Shown here: positions 44,082 to 51,607 of the stretch, piece by piece | Position numbering within the stretch: position 1 is the first letter of the stretch | Layout of the letters: each line of letters starts with the position of its first letter | Assembly (NCBI RefSeq): GCF_025961835.1 | Contig: NZ_JAOQOK010000001.1 | Location: 1,054,001-1,118,000 of the forward strand | Length of the DNA stretch: 64,000 bases | Origin: Sphingobium sp. B2D3C | GTDB lineage: Bacteria; Pseudomonadota; Alphaproteobacteria; Sphingomonadales; Sphingomonadaceae | Direction: 5' to 3' | Position numbers and translations under genes: made by a program | Notes under the pieces: generated by a model | What the model saw: the letters and a program-made list of their open reading frames with translations, nothing else | What the model was told of the DNA's origin: nothing | The model's database searches: none

Positions 44082-44846
44082 TCAGACGACAAGCGCGCGC
44101 CACATTATGACCAAGGCGACCTCGAATGCGTTGCCGGTCGCATGGGCGATCGCGGGCGCGAGCAGGCTGCGCGAGCGTTGCATCAGCCACGCATAGACGA
44201 CGCCCCAAATGACAGCGTAGCTTTGCTGCGCAATCGCCAGGTGAAGTGGCGACACAATGAAGCTTCGCCAGTGCACGACGGCGAAAAGGAAAGCCACGAG
44301 GTAGGCAGCCAGTGGCAAGTCGAGTCGACCGATGCGAACACGCCCTGGAACCAGGACAGCCAACGCACCGACAAGTACACCCCGGAAAATCGTTTCTTCG
44401 CCGAGCGGTGCGCAAGCGACCGCAATGATCCAGCCCACCGCATTGACCGGTTCGATGGAGTAGTCATTCGGAATCGTCCCGCCCACCAGATCGGGGGTGT
44501 AGTCGGCCAGAAGCATGACTATCCCCATTCCGAGGCCGATCATGAAAGCCAGCCCCGCACTGCTTCTCCCAGGGGGCCAACGAAGGTTTGCGTCGGCCTC
44601 CGGCAAAATTCGTCGCATCGCAAAAATCGCCGAGAGGCCGACGAGGCACTGGAAAACGCATGCCAACGCTACGAAAATCCAAGGACGGTCTATCCATTCC
44701 GATGGACCATGCTTCCAGAACCATCTGGCGGGTTCACGCCCCAGCATGAGCAAAGGCTCAATCGCCAAGCCTGCCAGAGCGACCGGCCAAACCCTGAAGC
44801 GAACGCCGGTGATTGAAGCGAATGGTGTCGGAGCAGTGTCAGCCAT
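44082..44846 (-). CDS. CPBP-family intramembrane metalloprotease
   Basis: A 254-residue polytopic protein with about seven hydrophobic segments and the CPBP (Rce1-like, ABI) motifs: EETIFRG (EExxxR) near the middle, FAVVHW (FxxxH) and a later ATGNAFE segment. Such proteases act on prenylated or anchored substrates or bacteriocin-related targets; the target here is unknown. The ATG at 44846 overlaps the araC-type gene's stop (TGATG), which supports this start over the longer frame to 44906. Confidence 0.8.
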   Translation of the reverse strand: MADTAPTPFASITGVRFRVWPVALAGLAIEPLLMLGREPARWFWKHGPSEWIDRPWIFVALACVFQCLVGLSAIFAMRRILPEADANLRWPPGRSSAGLAFMIGLGMGIVMLLADYTPDLVGGTIPNDYSIEPVNAVGWIIAVACAPLGEETIFRGVLVGALAVLVPGRVRIGRLDLPLAAYLVAFLFAVVHWRSFIVSPLHLAIAQQSYAVIWGVVYAWLMQRSRSLLAPAIAHATGNAFEVALVIMWRALVV

Positions 44847-45568
44847 CAAGGACCGATGGCGCAATCCTTCGTGACGGTATTGAATAAATGTGACCTCACG
44901 CGCCAAGCCGCCGGCGTGGCCGTTGTCAGCATTCGAACCGCGCGCGTCATATGCGCTTGGTCGGCGAAGCCTTCAGCCACGGCGATCTCGGCGAGTGACG
45001 TGGAAGTCTGCACAATTGCGTGCCAGGCACGCCGGGCGCGTGCCTCCAGACGAAAGCGGGCCGCATCTACACCGTACACCTGTCGAAAATGACGTGAGAC
45101 TGCCTCGCGTGCCCGACTATTGGCTCTGGCCCAAGCGCCGATCCCCACATCGTCGGCAAGGGCTGAACCTAGCCGGTCCATGGGTTCATCCTCGCCCGGG
45201 CCCGTCGGGCAAAATGTTTCGAACAAGGCAGTCGCCGCCTCCAGGGGATCCCGCTCCGCCACCTTTACGATGAAATCCGGGTCGCTGACCGTGCCACGGT
45301 AGCCCGGCAGTACCGAGGCGAAAGACAGCGGGATGTCCAGGACCATCGTAGCGCCCGCAACCGTGAGGTCCCGGTGCGCGCTAAACGCGCCGTGGAGAAG
45401 TACGTCGCCCGCTTGGACGCGGTGGCGGCCGACATCCCCCGCTTCCTCATAGCCGCCGCTCAGGACAAGCGTCGCGTACGGATCCGCATGGATGTGCCGC
45501 GCGATCACCGCTGACGATGGGAGGAGATAGGTGGCACTCATTGGGCGCAACATATCCTGGCTAGCCAT
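44846..45568 (-). CDS. AraC-family transcriptional regulator
   Basis: A regulator of about 240 residues with an N-terminal cupin-like sensor region (IARHIHADPYATLVLSGGYEE...HRVQAGDVLLHGAFSAHRD) and a C-terminal double helix-turn-helix (AREAVSRHFRQVYGVDAARF, LAEIAVAEGFADQAHMTRAV). The start is uncertain: ATG at 45568 overlaps the GNAT stop and suggests coupling; ATGs at 45553 and 45541 are alternatives. It lies between the GNAT and CPBP genes in one overlapping three-gene operon. Confidence 0.85.
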   Translation of the reverse strand: MASQDMLRPMSATYLLPSSAVIARHIHADPYATLVLSGGYEEAGDVGRHRVQAGDVLLHGAFSAHRDLTVAGATMVLDIPLSFASVLPGYRGTVSDPDFIVKVAERDPLEAATALFETFCPTGPGEDEPMDRLGSALADDVGIGAWARANSRAREAVSRHFRQVYGVDAARFRLEARARRAWHAIVQTSTSLAEIAVAEGFADQAHMTRAVRMLTTATPAAWRVRSHLFNTVTKDCAIGP

Positions 45569-46061
45569 GTTGTAGCCATCGCAAAACGACCGATGCCTCT
45601 GCCTGGCTCTTTGAAACGGTCCAGTATTCACCGAGAAGCCGCCGCGCGTCATCTTCAGAGCAGAGCTCGAACCCTTGTGTTTGATAAAAGCCGATAGCCC
45701 AGATGGCGGCCTTCCAGGTGCCAACGAGCACTGGTTTGTTCGTTTGCGCCAAAATATGCTGGAGCAATGCGCGGCCGAGGCCTTGGCCTTGGCTCGAGGG
45801 TCGCACATAGGCGTGGCGTATCAGTTCGACATCCCGGACGTTCTGGATGCCCATGACGGCAACGAGCCTTTCTTCGATAACGATGCCCTGAAACATCACG
45901 CCAGCATTGACCTCCCGGTAGAATTCGTCGGCAGACATATAGGGCTCATGCCAATTGGCGTCGGGGATGCGGCCACGATAACGTTGGGCTGCGGCATTGA
46001 TGATTTCGAGGGCCGCGGCATGTTGTGATGGCGTGAGGAGACGGACATCATAATGCAGCAA
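45561..46061 (-). CDS. GNAT-family N-acetyltransferase
   Basis: A 166-residue acetyltransferase: VRLLTPSQHAAALEIINAAA, GIVIEERLVAVMGIQ, ELIRHAYVRPSSQGQGLGRALLQHI, with the acetyl-CoA loop SQGQGLGRA, and AIGFYQTQGFEL. The start is a TTG at 46061 with AAGGAAATC upstream. It is first in GNAT-AraC-CPBP. The acceptor is unknown; as cargo it may detoxify a small molecule. Confidence 0.87.
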   Translation of the reverse strand: MLHYDVRLLTPSQHAAALEIINAAAQRYRGRIPDANWHEPYMSADEFYREVNAGVMFQGIVIEERLVAVMGIQNVRDVELIRHAYVRPSSQGQGLGRALLQHILAQTNKPVLVGTWKAAIWAIGFYQTQGFELCSEDDARRLLGEYWTVSKSQAEASVVLRWLQHG

Positions 46062-46141
46062 GTCGATTTCCTTCCCTGGACTTGTCGGCGACTATTCCGC
46101 GAAGATGCTTGCGGACTTGGTAAATGCGCAATCCGTTGAAG

Positions 46142-46336
46142 CTAGTTGTTTTCGCGAACAAGCGTCTTGAGGCTGCGAAAATGGATCAACGTCGCCCTGC
46201 CGACCTTTACCGTTTCGAGGTCCCCTGACTGGATCAACTCATAAATGCGCGACCGGCTGAGGCCCGTGATCCGCACGGCCGTCGCTACGCGAACCGTCAA
46301 GGGATCCAGCCTTCGTTCCCATTCGCGCTCGATCAT
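46142..46336 (-). CDS. AlpA-like helix-turn-helix protein (possible excisionase)
   Basis: A 64-residue protein with one MerR/HTH_17-type motif: VRVATAVRITGLSRSRIYELIQSG, split here as VRVATAVRITGLSR and SRIYELIQSGDLETVKVGRAT. Proteins of this size at the end of the trb operon of Tn4371-like elements may act as excisionase-type directionality factors or repressors. The start overlaps the DUF2274 stop (ATGA) with GAGGAGG upstream. It is the last gene of the transfer operon and faces the integrase end. Confidence 0.7.
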   Translation of the reverse strand: MIEREWERRLDPLTVRVATAVRITGLSRSRIYELIQSGDLETVKVGRATLIHFRSLKTLVRENN

Positions 46337-46563
46337 CTCGACCTCCTCTCGCCAGCGTCGCGTGCGCGCGCGAAATTGCGATCGCTGTCGAGGAAGGCAG
46401 ACAGCATTGCCGGGATCAACTCGACGATTGGCTCTTCAACGCCGTAGGCTGTCGCATAGACGGCGGCATATGCCTGTAGAGCCGCCTGAAGATCGGGCGT
46501 AATCGTAATTGCAAGCTTGACCGGCGTGCGATCAGGCAACTTGGCTAGCTTAAGGTCGACCAT
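46333..46563 (-). CDS. DUF2274 family protein
   Basis: A 76-residue protein starting MVDLKLAKLPDRTPVKLAI at the ATG at 46563, one base after the trbI stop, with GGAAAG upstream. DUF2274 proteins regularly follow trbI in proteobacterial conjugative elements. A ribbon-helix-helix-like character is plausible (ITITPDLQAALQAYAAVY), but the role is unknown. It overlaps the AlpA-like gene. Confidence 0.8.
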   Translation of the reverse strand: MVDLKLAKLPDRTPVKLAITITPDLQAALQAYAAVYATAYGVEEPIVELIPAMLSAFLDSDRNFARARDAGERRSR

Positions 46564-46564
46564 G

Positions 46565-47749
46565 TCAGCTTTCCTTTCCGCGCCAGGGCGCCAGGATGAG
46601 GTCACGGGTCACCAGCACGCGAACGGGCGCACCGGGCCGGATCGTAATCGTAGGTTGGATGTCGAGATTGCGCTGCGTGATCTGGTCACCAGCACGCGCG
46701 GTATTGGATTGTGCTGATTCCCGGATCGCCTGGAGGAGATCGCTCTCGCCCGAGATCGACATCTCCGACCCGACCCCAAGCAGCGTGGCAATACCCACGC
46801 CCTTCAGTAGCGCCCAGGTGTGGAAGTCGACCGCGTCGGCGAGCCCGGCATATCCCGCCGGGTCGGTCGCCGGCATGTTATCAAGACGGACAGAATTGCC
46901 GTTGGGCAGGATCAGCCGCTGCCAAATAACAAGCGCCCGCCGCTGGCCAAACGCAATCACGCTGTCGTACTTGCCGATCAGGCGTGTTCCCTGCGGCACA
47001 AGAAGGACACTTCCTGTGACCGTGTCGAACGTATTCTGCGTTACTTGCGCGGTCACCATCCCCGGCAGGTCGGAGCTCAGGCCTGTGATGAGGCTAGCCG
47101 CGATGACGCTGCCGGCCAGCAGGCTATTCGGTGAAACCGCCGTGACCAGTCCGCCAGAATTGAGATCGTCGCCTGTGTCTCTTTTCGAAGCGAACTGCTC
47201 TTTGCGGGTGCCCGTCGACGTCGGGCTCTCGCCCCGCGTGTCCGGCATCGCGGCGCCGCCATCGGACCCTCCTGGCGCCAGCGTACCCCGGCCAGTTGCG
47301 ATCTGGACCATCAGCCCGGACTCCCGCGCGGCCTTGAGATCGGCAAGCCGCTGCTGCCGCGCCGCCGTCGCGGTATCGACCGCAGGGGGCGCGGTGGTCG
47401 GTTCGGCCCGCTCCTGCGCGCGAAGGATCGGTCGGCCGAGATCGCCCGGAAGTGGCGGGCCGAGCTTGGGCGCATCACCGTAGCTGGCCGGCAATCCCGA
47501 CAGCGCATCCGACGCCGGCTTCGCGATCGGCTGCGACAGCTCGTTTTCCTGCGCGATTTGCCGGAGGACCTGCGGCTTCAACGCCATCCAGGCGATGCCT
47601 ATCAGGCTGGCTGAGCCGAGCGCTGCCGCGCCGATGATCGCGCCGCGGCGGAAGCGGATCGCGCGTGCGGGACGGGATCGGATGCTCAACGTCTCGGGAT
47701 CGACTTTCGGCGCCGTGATCGGCGGGTCGGTGGCGAGCGTATCGGTCAT
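46565..47749 (-). CDS. trbI: Conjugal transfer protein TrbI (VirB10-like)
   Basis: A 394-residue type IV secretion component that spans the inner membrane and links to the outer-membrane core. A short cytosolic N-terminus is followed by one membrane helix (residues 37-56), a Pro-rich periplasmic region and the C-terminal TrbI/VirB10 beta-barrel domain (SLLAGSVIAASLITGLSSDLPGMVTAQV in two parts, VPQGTRLIGKYDS, ALVIWQRLILPNG). It overlaps trbG by 4 bases. Confidence 0.93.
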   Translation of the reverse strand: MTDTLATDPPITAPKVDPETLSIRSRPARAIRFRRGAIIGAAALGSASLIGIAWMALKPQVLRQIAQENELSQPIAKPASDALSGLPASYGDAPKLGPPLPGDLGRPILRAQERAEPTTAPPAVDTATAARQQRLADLKAARESGLMVQIATGRGTLAPGGSDGGAAMPDTRGESPTSTGTRKEQFASKRDTGDDLNSGGLVTAVSPNSLLAGSVIAASLITGLSSDLPGMVTAQVTQNTFDTVTGSVLLVPQGTRLIGKYDSVIAFGQRRALVIWQRLILPNGNSVRLDNMPATDPAGYAGLADAVDFHTWALLKGVGIATLLGVGSEMSISGESDLLQAIRESAQSNTARAGDQITQRNLDIQPTITIRPGAPVRVLVTRDLILAPWRGKES

Positions 47750-48582
47750 GCGCCTCTCCCTTTCCTCGTGCGGGAGACGCGATCGATGCGGACGATCTGC
47801 TGCTTCTTTAGACCGAGCCGCAGTTCAGCAGCATCGAAGATCCGGTCGACGACGTAGAAGCGGTCGCGCAGCCGGTAGTTGACCAGTTCCGCCTTGCCGC
47901 CCGCGCCGACGACGAACAGCGGCGGCGCCTCGCCGCTGGCAAGCGAAGCCGGAAACTCGACATAGGTCTTGGCCCCATCGTCGAACACGCGCAGCGGCCG
48001 CCACGCCGGTCGGTCGCCACTGATCGCATAATTGAAATGCAGCTGCTCGATCGCCAGTCCCGTCGCTACCGGCGCGGCGGCTTCGGCAACGTCGGCCTTG
48101 CGCCGCAGGGCCAGCATTTCGTCCTGCGGATAGGTCCATCGCATCGATGACAAGGCCGTCGCCGAGGTGCTGACCAGCCGGACGTGATAGGCGCGCCTGT
48201 CGGTCGTGATGACCAAATTCGTGAGCAAGCCCGCCGAGAACGGCTTCACCAGGACATGCGTCTGCTTGCCGTCGCCCGAGCCGCTGGTGGTGTCGCCGAT
48301 CACCCAGCGCGCGGTGTCACCGCTTGCCACCGCGACGAGGTTCTCGCCGGGCTGAAGCATGATGTCGGTAACAAGCCCTGGCGCGGCATAGACCTGGACG
48401 ATCGTACCCTCACTGAAAGGATAGACTTGCGCCCCGCTGACGAACCCGGTTGCTGCGGGCTCGATCGTGGCACTGCGCGTTGCCGAACGCACCGTCTCGA
48501 GGGGTGACGCCGGGCGTTCCTGCGCAAGCGCGGGGCTTGCGATGACCATGGCGGCCATCGCCGGCAGCATGACAGGCTTCAT
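47746..48582 (-). CDS. trbG: Conjugal transfer protein TrbG (VirB9-like)
   Basis: A 278-residue periplasmic/outer-membrane channel subunit. It has a signal peptide (MKPVMLPAMAAMVIASPALAQ), the N-terminal VirB9 region (YPFSEGTIVQVYAAPGLVTDIMLQPGE in two parts, TARWVIGD) and the C-terminal domain (NYAISGDRPAWRPLRVFDDG, TYVEFP). It overlaps trbF by 4 bases and trbI by 4 bases. Confidence 0.93.
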   Translation of the reverse strand: MKPVMLPAMAAMVIASPALAQERPASPLETVRSATRSATIEPAATGFVSGAQVYPFSEGTIVQVYAAPGLVTDIMLQPGENLVAVASGDTARWVIGDTTSGSGDGKQTHVLVKPFSAGLLTNLVITTDRRAYHVRLVSTSATALSSMRWTYPQDEMLALRRKADVAEAAAPVATGLAIEQLHFNYAISGDRPAWRPLRVFDDGAKTYVEFPASLASGEAPPLFVVGAGGKAELVNYRLRDRFYVVDRIFDAAELRLGLKKQQIVRIDRVSRTRKGRGA

Positions 48583-49400
48583 GGATTTGTCTCCTTCGAG
48601 GTGGACGCGGTCAGCGCATCGGCCTGGTCGCCAAGGGTGGGGTCAAGCGGCGATCCGAGCGGAAGGGGCGGATCGGGTAGCGGTGCAGGCCGGGTCGCGG
48701 ACGGCGCAGCGGGTGCGGTGTCGAATTCGCGGCTCCAGTCGATCGCGTCGACATAGATGCCGAGCGGATTCTTTCGCAGCACATCGGCCGATGCCGGCGG
48801 GTGCGTCACCGTGGTGAGGATCGCCGTCCAGCGGCTGACGCCCGATTGCGACCCGCGTTCGAAGGCCGTCTCAGTCCACTTCACTTGAAAGCTCTTGTCG
48901 GATGCGCGCACGACGCTGGTCACTTGCACCGACACGGTGCGCTCGCCGACATTGGCGAATGGCGACGCTGAACGCGCATATTCGCCGAGGAACTGCGCGC
49001 CCCGCTTGGTCGCGAAGTCGTAGGCTTCGAGCCAGTCGCGGCGCATCAGCACCGGGTCGAGCGACACGGAGCGGACGTTCGTGATGAAATGCGAGAGGTG
49101 CCACGCGACCTGCGGGTCGGTCGGCCGATATTCGACGTCCGCGGCCTGCACTGCGCGGGCCTCGCCGAAGCGATCCACCTCGACCACATACGGCGTCACC
49201 CGGCTCTGCAACGACTGCCAGGCCAAACCAGCGGACGTCCCCGCAGTCAGGGCGAGGCAGCCGCACGCCATCAGCCGCCAATTGCGCGCTTGCACCCGTG
49301 CCGATCCGATTCGATCGTCCCACAATTGTCCCGCACGCTGATATGGCGTCTCGGGGGGTGGCGTGCGCCCATAGCGCTGCACGCTTCGCTTGAAGAACAT
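48579..49400 (-). CDS. trbF: Conjugal transfer protein TrbF (VirB8-like)
   Basis: A 273-residue bitopic inner-membrane protein. The membrane helix is at about residues 42-62, followed by a periplasmic VirB8-like domain (VTPYVVEVDRFGEARAV, HLSHFITNVRSVSLD, WLEAYDFATKRG, RWTAILTTVTHPP, NPLGIYVDAIDWSREF) and a Pro-rich tail. It starts 3 bases after the trbL stop. Confidence 0.93.
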   Translation of the reverse strand: MFFKRSVQRYGRTPPPETPYQRAGQLWDDRIGSARVQARNWRLMACGCLALTAGTSAGLAWQSLQSRVTPYVVEVDRFGEARAVQAADVEYRPTDPQVAWHLSHFITNVRSVSLDPVLMRRDWLEAYDFATKRGAQFLGEYARSASPFANVGERTVSVQVTSVVRASDKSFQVKWTETAFERGSQSGVSRWTAILTTVTHPPASADVLRKNPLGIYVDAIDWSREFDTAPAAPSATRPAPLPDPPLPLGSPLDPTLGDQADALTASTSKETNP

Positions 49401-49403
49401 GGC

Positions 49404-50717
49404 TCAGTCGTTCCTTTCCTTGATGTCGGGGGTGGCGGAGGCGCCGCCGCGGTCGCCTTGCTGGAGCGTGTGGATCGCGAGCTGCCGGCGATGGCGGCTG
49501 GTTTGCTGGTCGCGCATCGCGCGTGCCCATGCGGGAGGGCTGCCACTCTCCCTGCCACCGCCCGGTCCACCCGACGAAGGTGACGAAGAGTTCTGGTTAA
49601 GGGCATCCCAGGCCGCTTGCCGGCCACCGGCGGCGGCATCCTGCAGGCCAAGCGCTCCGCTCATGCGAGAGCGAGCCGCGTTGCCGGCAGCGCGCGCGAC
49701 GCCGCCTAGGCCAGCGCCGACCGTGGGCGTGGCGGCGGTCTCCTTGCTGAGGCTGTACGCGGTCGATGCCGCCGAACCCATCGCGGTACCCGAGCGGACG
49801 GCGCCGAGCGCTGCGCCACCGAGCGCACGCGCCCCGCCGACCGCCGTGCCACCCGCCAGCATCGTCACGCCAGCCGCACCGACCGTCGCGCCGAGGGCGG
49901 CACCAGCGCCGAGTTGCGGCGCGCCGGAGACGAGACCCGAGGCGATCGCTGGGCCGAAGATGCCAAGGCCGAACAGCGACAGGCTTGCGAGGACGAGGCT
50001 CATGGCTTGGCCGATGTCCGGCTCCTGGCCCTGCAGCGCGTCGGTGAACTCGGTGAAGAAGTTAGAGCCTATGCCGACGATGACGGCGAGCACCATCACC
50101 TTGATGCCCGAGCTGACCACATTGCCGAGCACGCGCTCGGCGAGGAAGCTTGTGCGGCTCCACAGCGCGAACGGCACGAGGATGAAGCCTGCCAGACTCG
50201 TCAGCTTGAACTCGAGGATGCAGACGAACATCTGCACGGCGAGGATGAAGAAGGCGACGATCACCAGCGCCCAGGCAAACAGCAGCACCATGATCGTCAG
50301 GAAATTGTCGAAGAAGGTCGTGAAGCCGACCATCTCGCTTGCCTGTTCGAGCAGCGGCCAGGCTGCAGAGAAGCCGGTCCCGGCAAGGCGTCCGGGCTTG
50401 AGCAGGTCGTCGGCCGAGAGCGTGCCCCCGCCCGCCGTCAGTCCCGCCTGTGCGAAAGAGCGGAAGATGATGTCGGCGAGTGTTGAGAAGCTGTTCAAGA
50501 TGAACGCGAACGCGCCGATATAGAGGATCTTGCGCAGAAACCGGCCGATAATATTGTCTTCGCCGCCCATCGCCCAGAACAGGCCAGCAAGCGTGATGTC
50601 GATGCCAATCAGCGTCGCGGTCAGGAATCCGACATCGGGTCCGAGCAGCCCGAAGCCGCTGTCGATGTAGGTGATGAACGCCTGCAGGAAGCGGTCGATG
50701 ACGTTGAGGTCGTTCAA
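49404..50717 (-). CDS. trbL: Conjugal transfer protein TrbL (VirB6-like)
   Basis: A 437-residue polytopic inner-membrane channel protein with several strong membrane segments in the first ~260 residues (FLTATLIGIDITLAGLFWAMG, ILYIGAFAFILNSF, LTIMVLLFAWALVIVAFFIL in sections), then a Gly/Ala-rich, low-complexity cytosolic tail. The start is TTG at 50717, supported by AGGAAGG eight bases upstream. A 137-base gap separates it from trbJ, where trbK is found in some elements; no trbK frame is visible here. Confidence 0.92.
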   Translation of the reverse strand: MNDLNVIDRFLQAFITYIDSGFGLLGPDVGFLTATLIGIDITLAGLFWAMGGEDNIIGRFLRKILYIGAFAFILNSFSTLADIIFRSFAQAGLTAGGGTLSADDLLKPGRLAGTGFSAAWPLLEQASEMVGFTTFFDNFLTIMVLLFAWALVIVAFFILAVQMFVCILEFKLTSLAGFILVPFALWSRTSFLAERVLGNVVSSGIKVMVLAVIVGIGSNFFTEFTDALQGQEPDIGQAMSLVLASLSLFGLGIFGPAIASGLVSGAPQLGAGAALGATVGAAGVTMLAGGTAVGGARALGGAALGAVRSGTAMGSAASTAYSLSKETAATPTVGAGLGGVARAAGNAARSRMSGALGLQDAAAGGRQAAWDALNQNSSSPSSGGPGGGRESGSPPAWARAMRDQQTSRHRRQLAIHTLQQGDRGGASATPDIKERND

Positions 50718-50854
50718 AGGGACTGCCTTCCTGCTGTCGCTAAAGGATGTCGCGGGACGCGGCTGGGGAGCGGAACCGCGCCCCGCGACGGCGACCGGTG
50801 GCGAGGGGAAAACCGCCGATCGCTGGTCCGGATCGGGCCTGTCGCCCCGTGGGG

Positions 50855-51607
50855 CTATTGAGGCGTGTAGGCCGATCCGGAACCGAGGAACTTCTTGGTG
50901 GCGGCGCGGGCCTCTGCGGCCTGGGTGACGCGCCGAGCCTGTTCGACCGCCTCGCTGCGGAACTGCGCGGCCATCATGTGCTGCAGCTGGAACTGCTGCT
51001 TGGCGGTAAGTGCGAGCAACTGGTTCGTCGCCTGCTGGGCCTGGAGCGATCCTTCGGCGCCCTGGCTACGGGAGACGATGTCGGCAAGCGCTTGCGCGTC
51101 CGTCTGGATGTTCTCGACCACCTGCGCCTGCACCGTCATGGTCTGGCGGAACGCGCCCATGCTGGCATCGAGCCGCGCCCGGGCATCGCGGACGCGGGCA
51201 TCGGTGCGCAGCGCGGAGGAGAATTCCTGCGGGAACAGCGACTGGAACTTGTCATCGAGCTGGTCGACCCGGAAGTCGATGGCCTGGGCTCGACCCATCA
51301 GCCGGTCGATCTCGGCCAGTTTGCGCTTGAGCGCATCGAGCTGCGGGAAATCGATGCGGGTCAGGTTCTTGGCCATGTTGACCAGCATCCGCGCTTCATT
51401 CTGAAGCTGCTGGATCTGCTGGTTGACGCTCTGGAGCGTACGTGCGGCGGTCAGAATGTTCTGCGCGTAATTGCTAGGGTCGAACACGACGCCGCCGAAC
51501 TGGGCTTGTGCTGGCGCGGCCGACATCGCCAGGCCCATGCCGAGCGAACCAATGGTGCCGAGGCCAAAGGCCGCCGCAATGACGTGCTTTCGACGGGGGA
51601 TACGCAT
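50855..51607 (-). CDS. trbJ: Conjugal transfer protein TrbJ (VirB5-like)
   Basis: A 250-residue secreted pilus-associated subunit with a signal peptide (MRIPRRKHVIAAAFGLG...APAQAQ) and a long helical body (NYAQNILTAARTLQSVNQQI, MAKNLTRIDFPQLDALKRKL). The ATG overlaps the trbE stop by one base (TAATG), which fixes the start although the frame is open to 51790. A 137-base gap follows, containing a small CCCC-AC-GGGG hairpin right after the stop. Confidence 0.92.
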   Translation of the reverse strand: MRIPRRKHVIAAAFGLGTIGSLGMGLAMSAAPAQAQFGGVVFDPSNYAQNILTAARTLQSVNQQIQQLQNEARMLVNMAKNLTRIDFPQLDALKRKLAEIDRLMGRAQAIDFRVDQLDDKFQSLFPQEFSSALRTDARVRDARARLDASMGAFRQTMTVQAQVVENIQTDAQALADIVSRSQGAEGSLQAQQATNQLLALTAKQQFQLQHMMAAQFRSEAVEQARRVTQAAEARAATKKFLGSGSAYTPQ

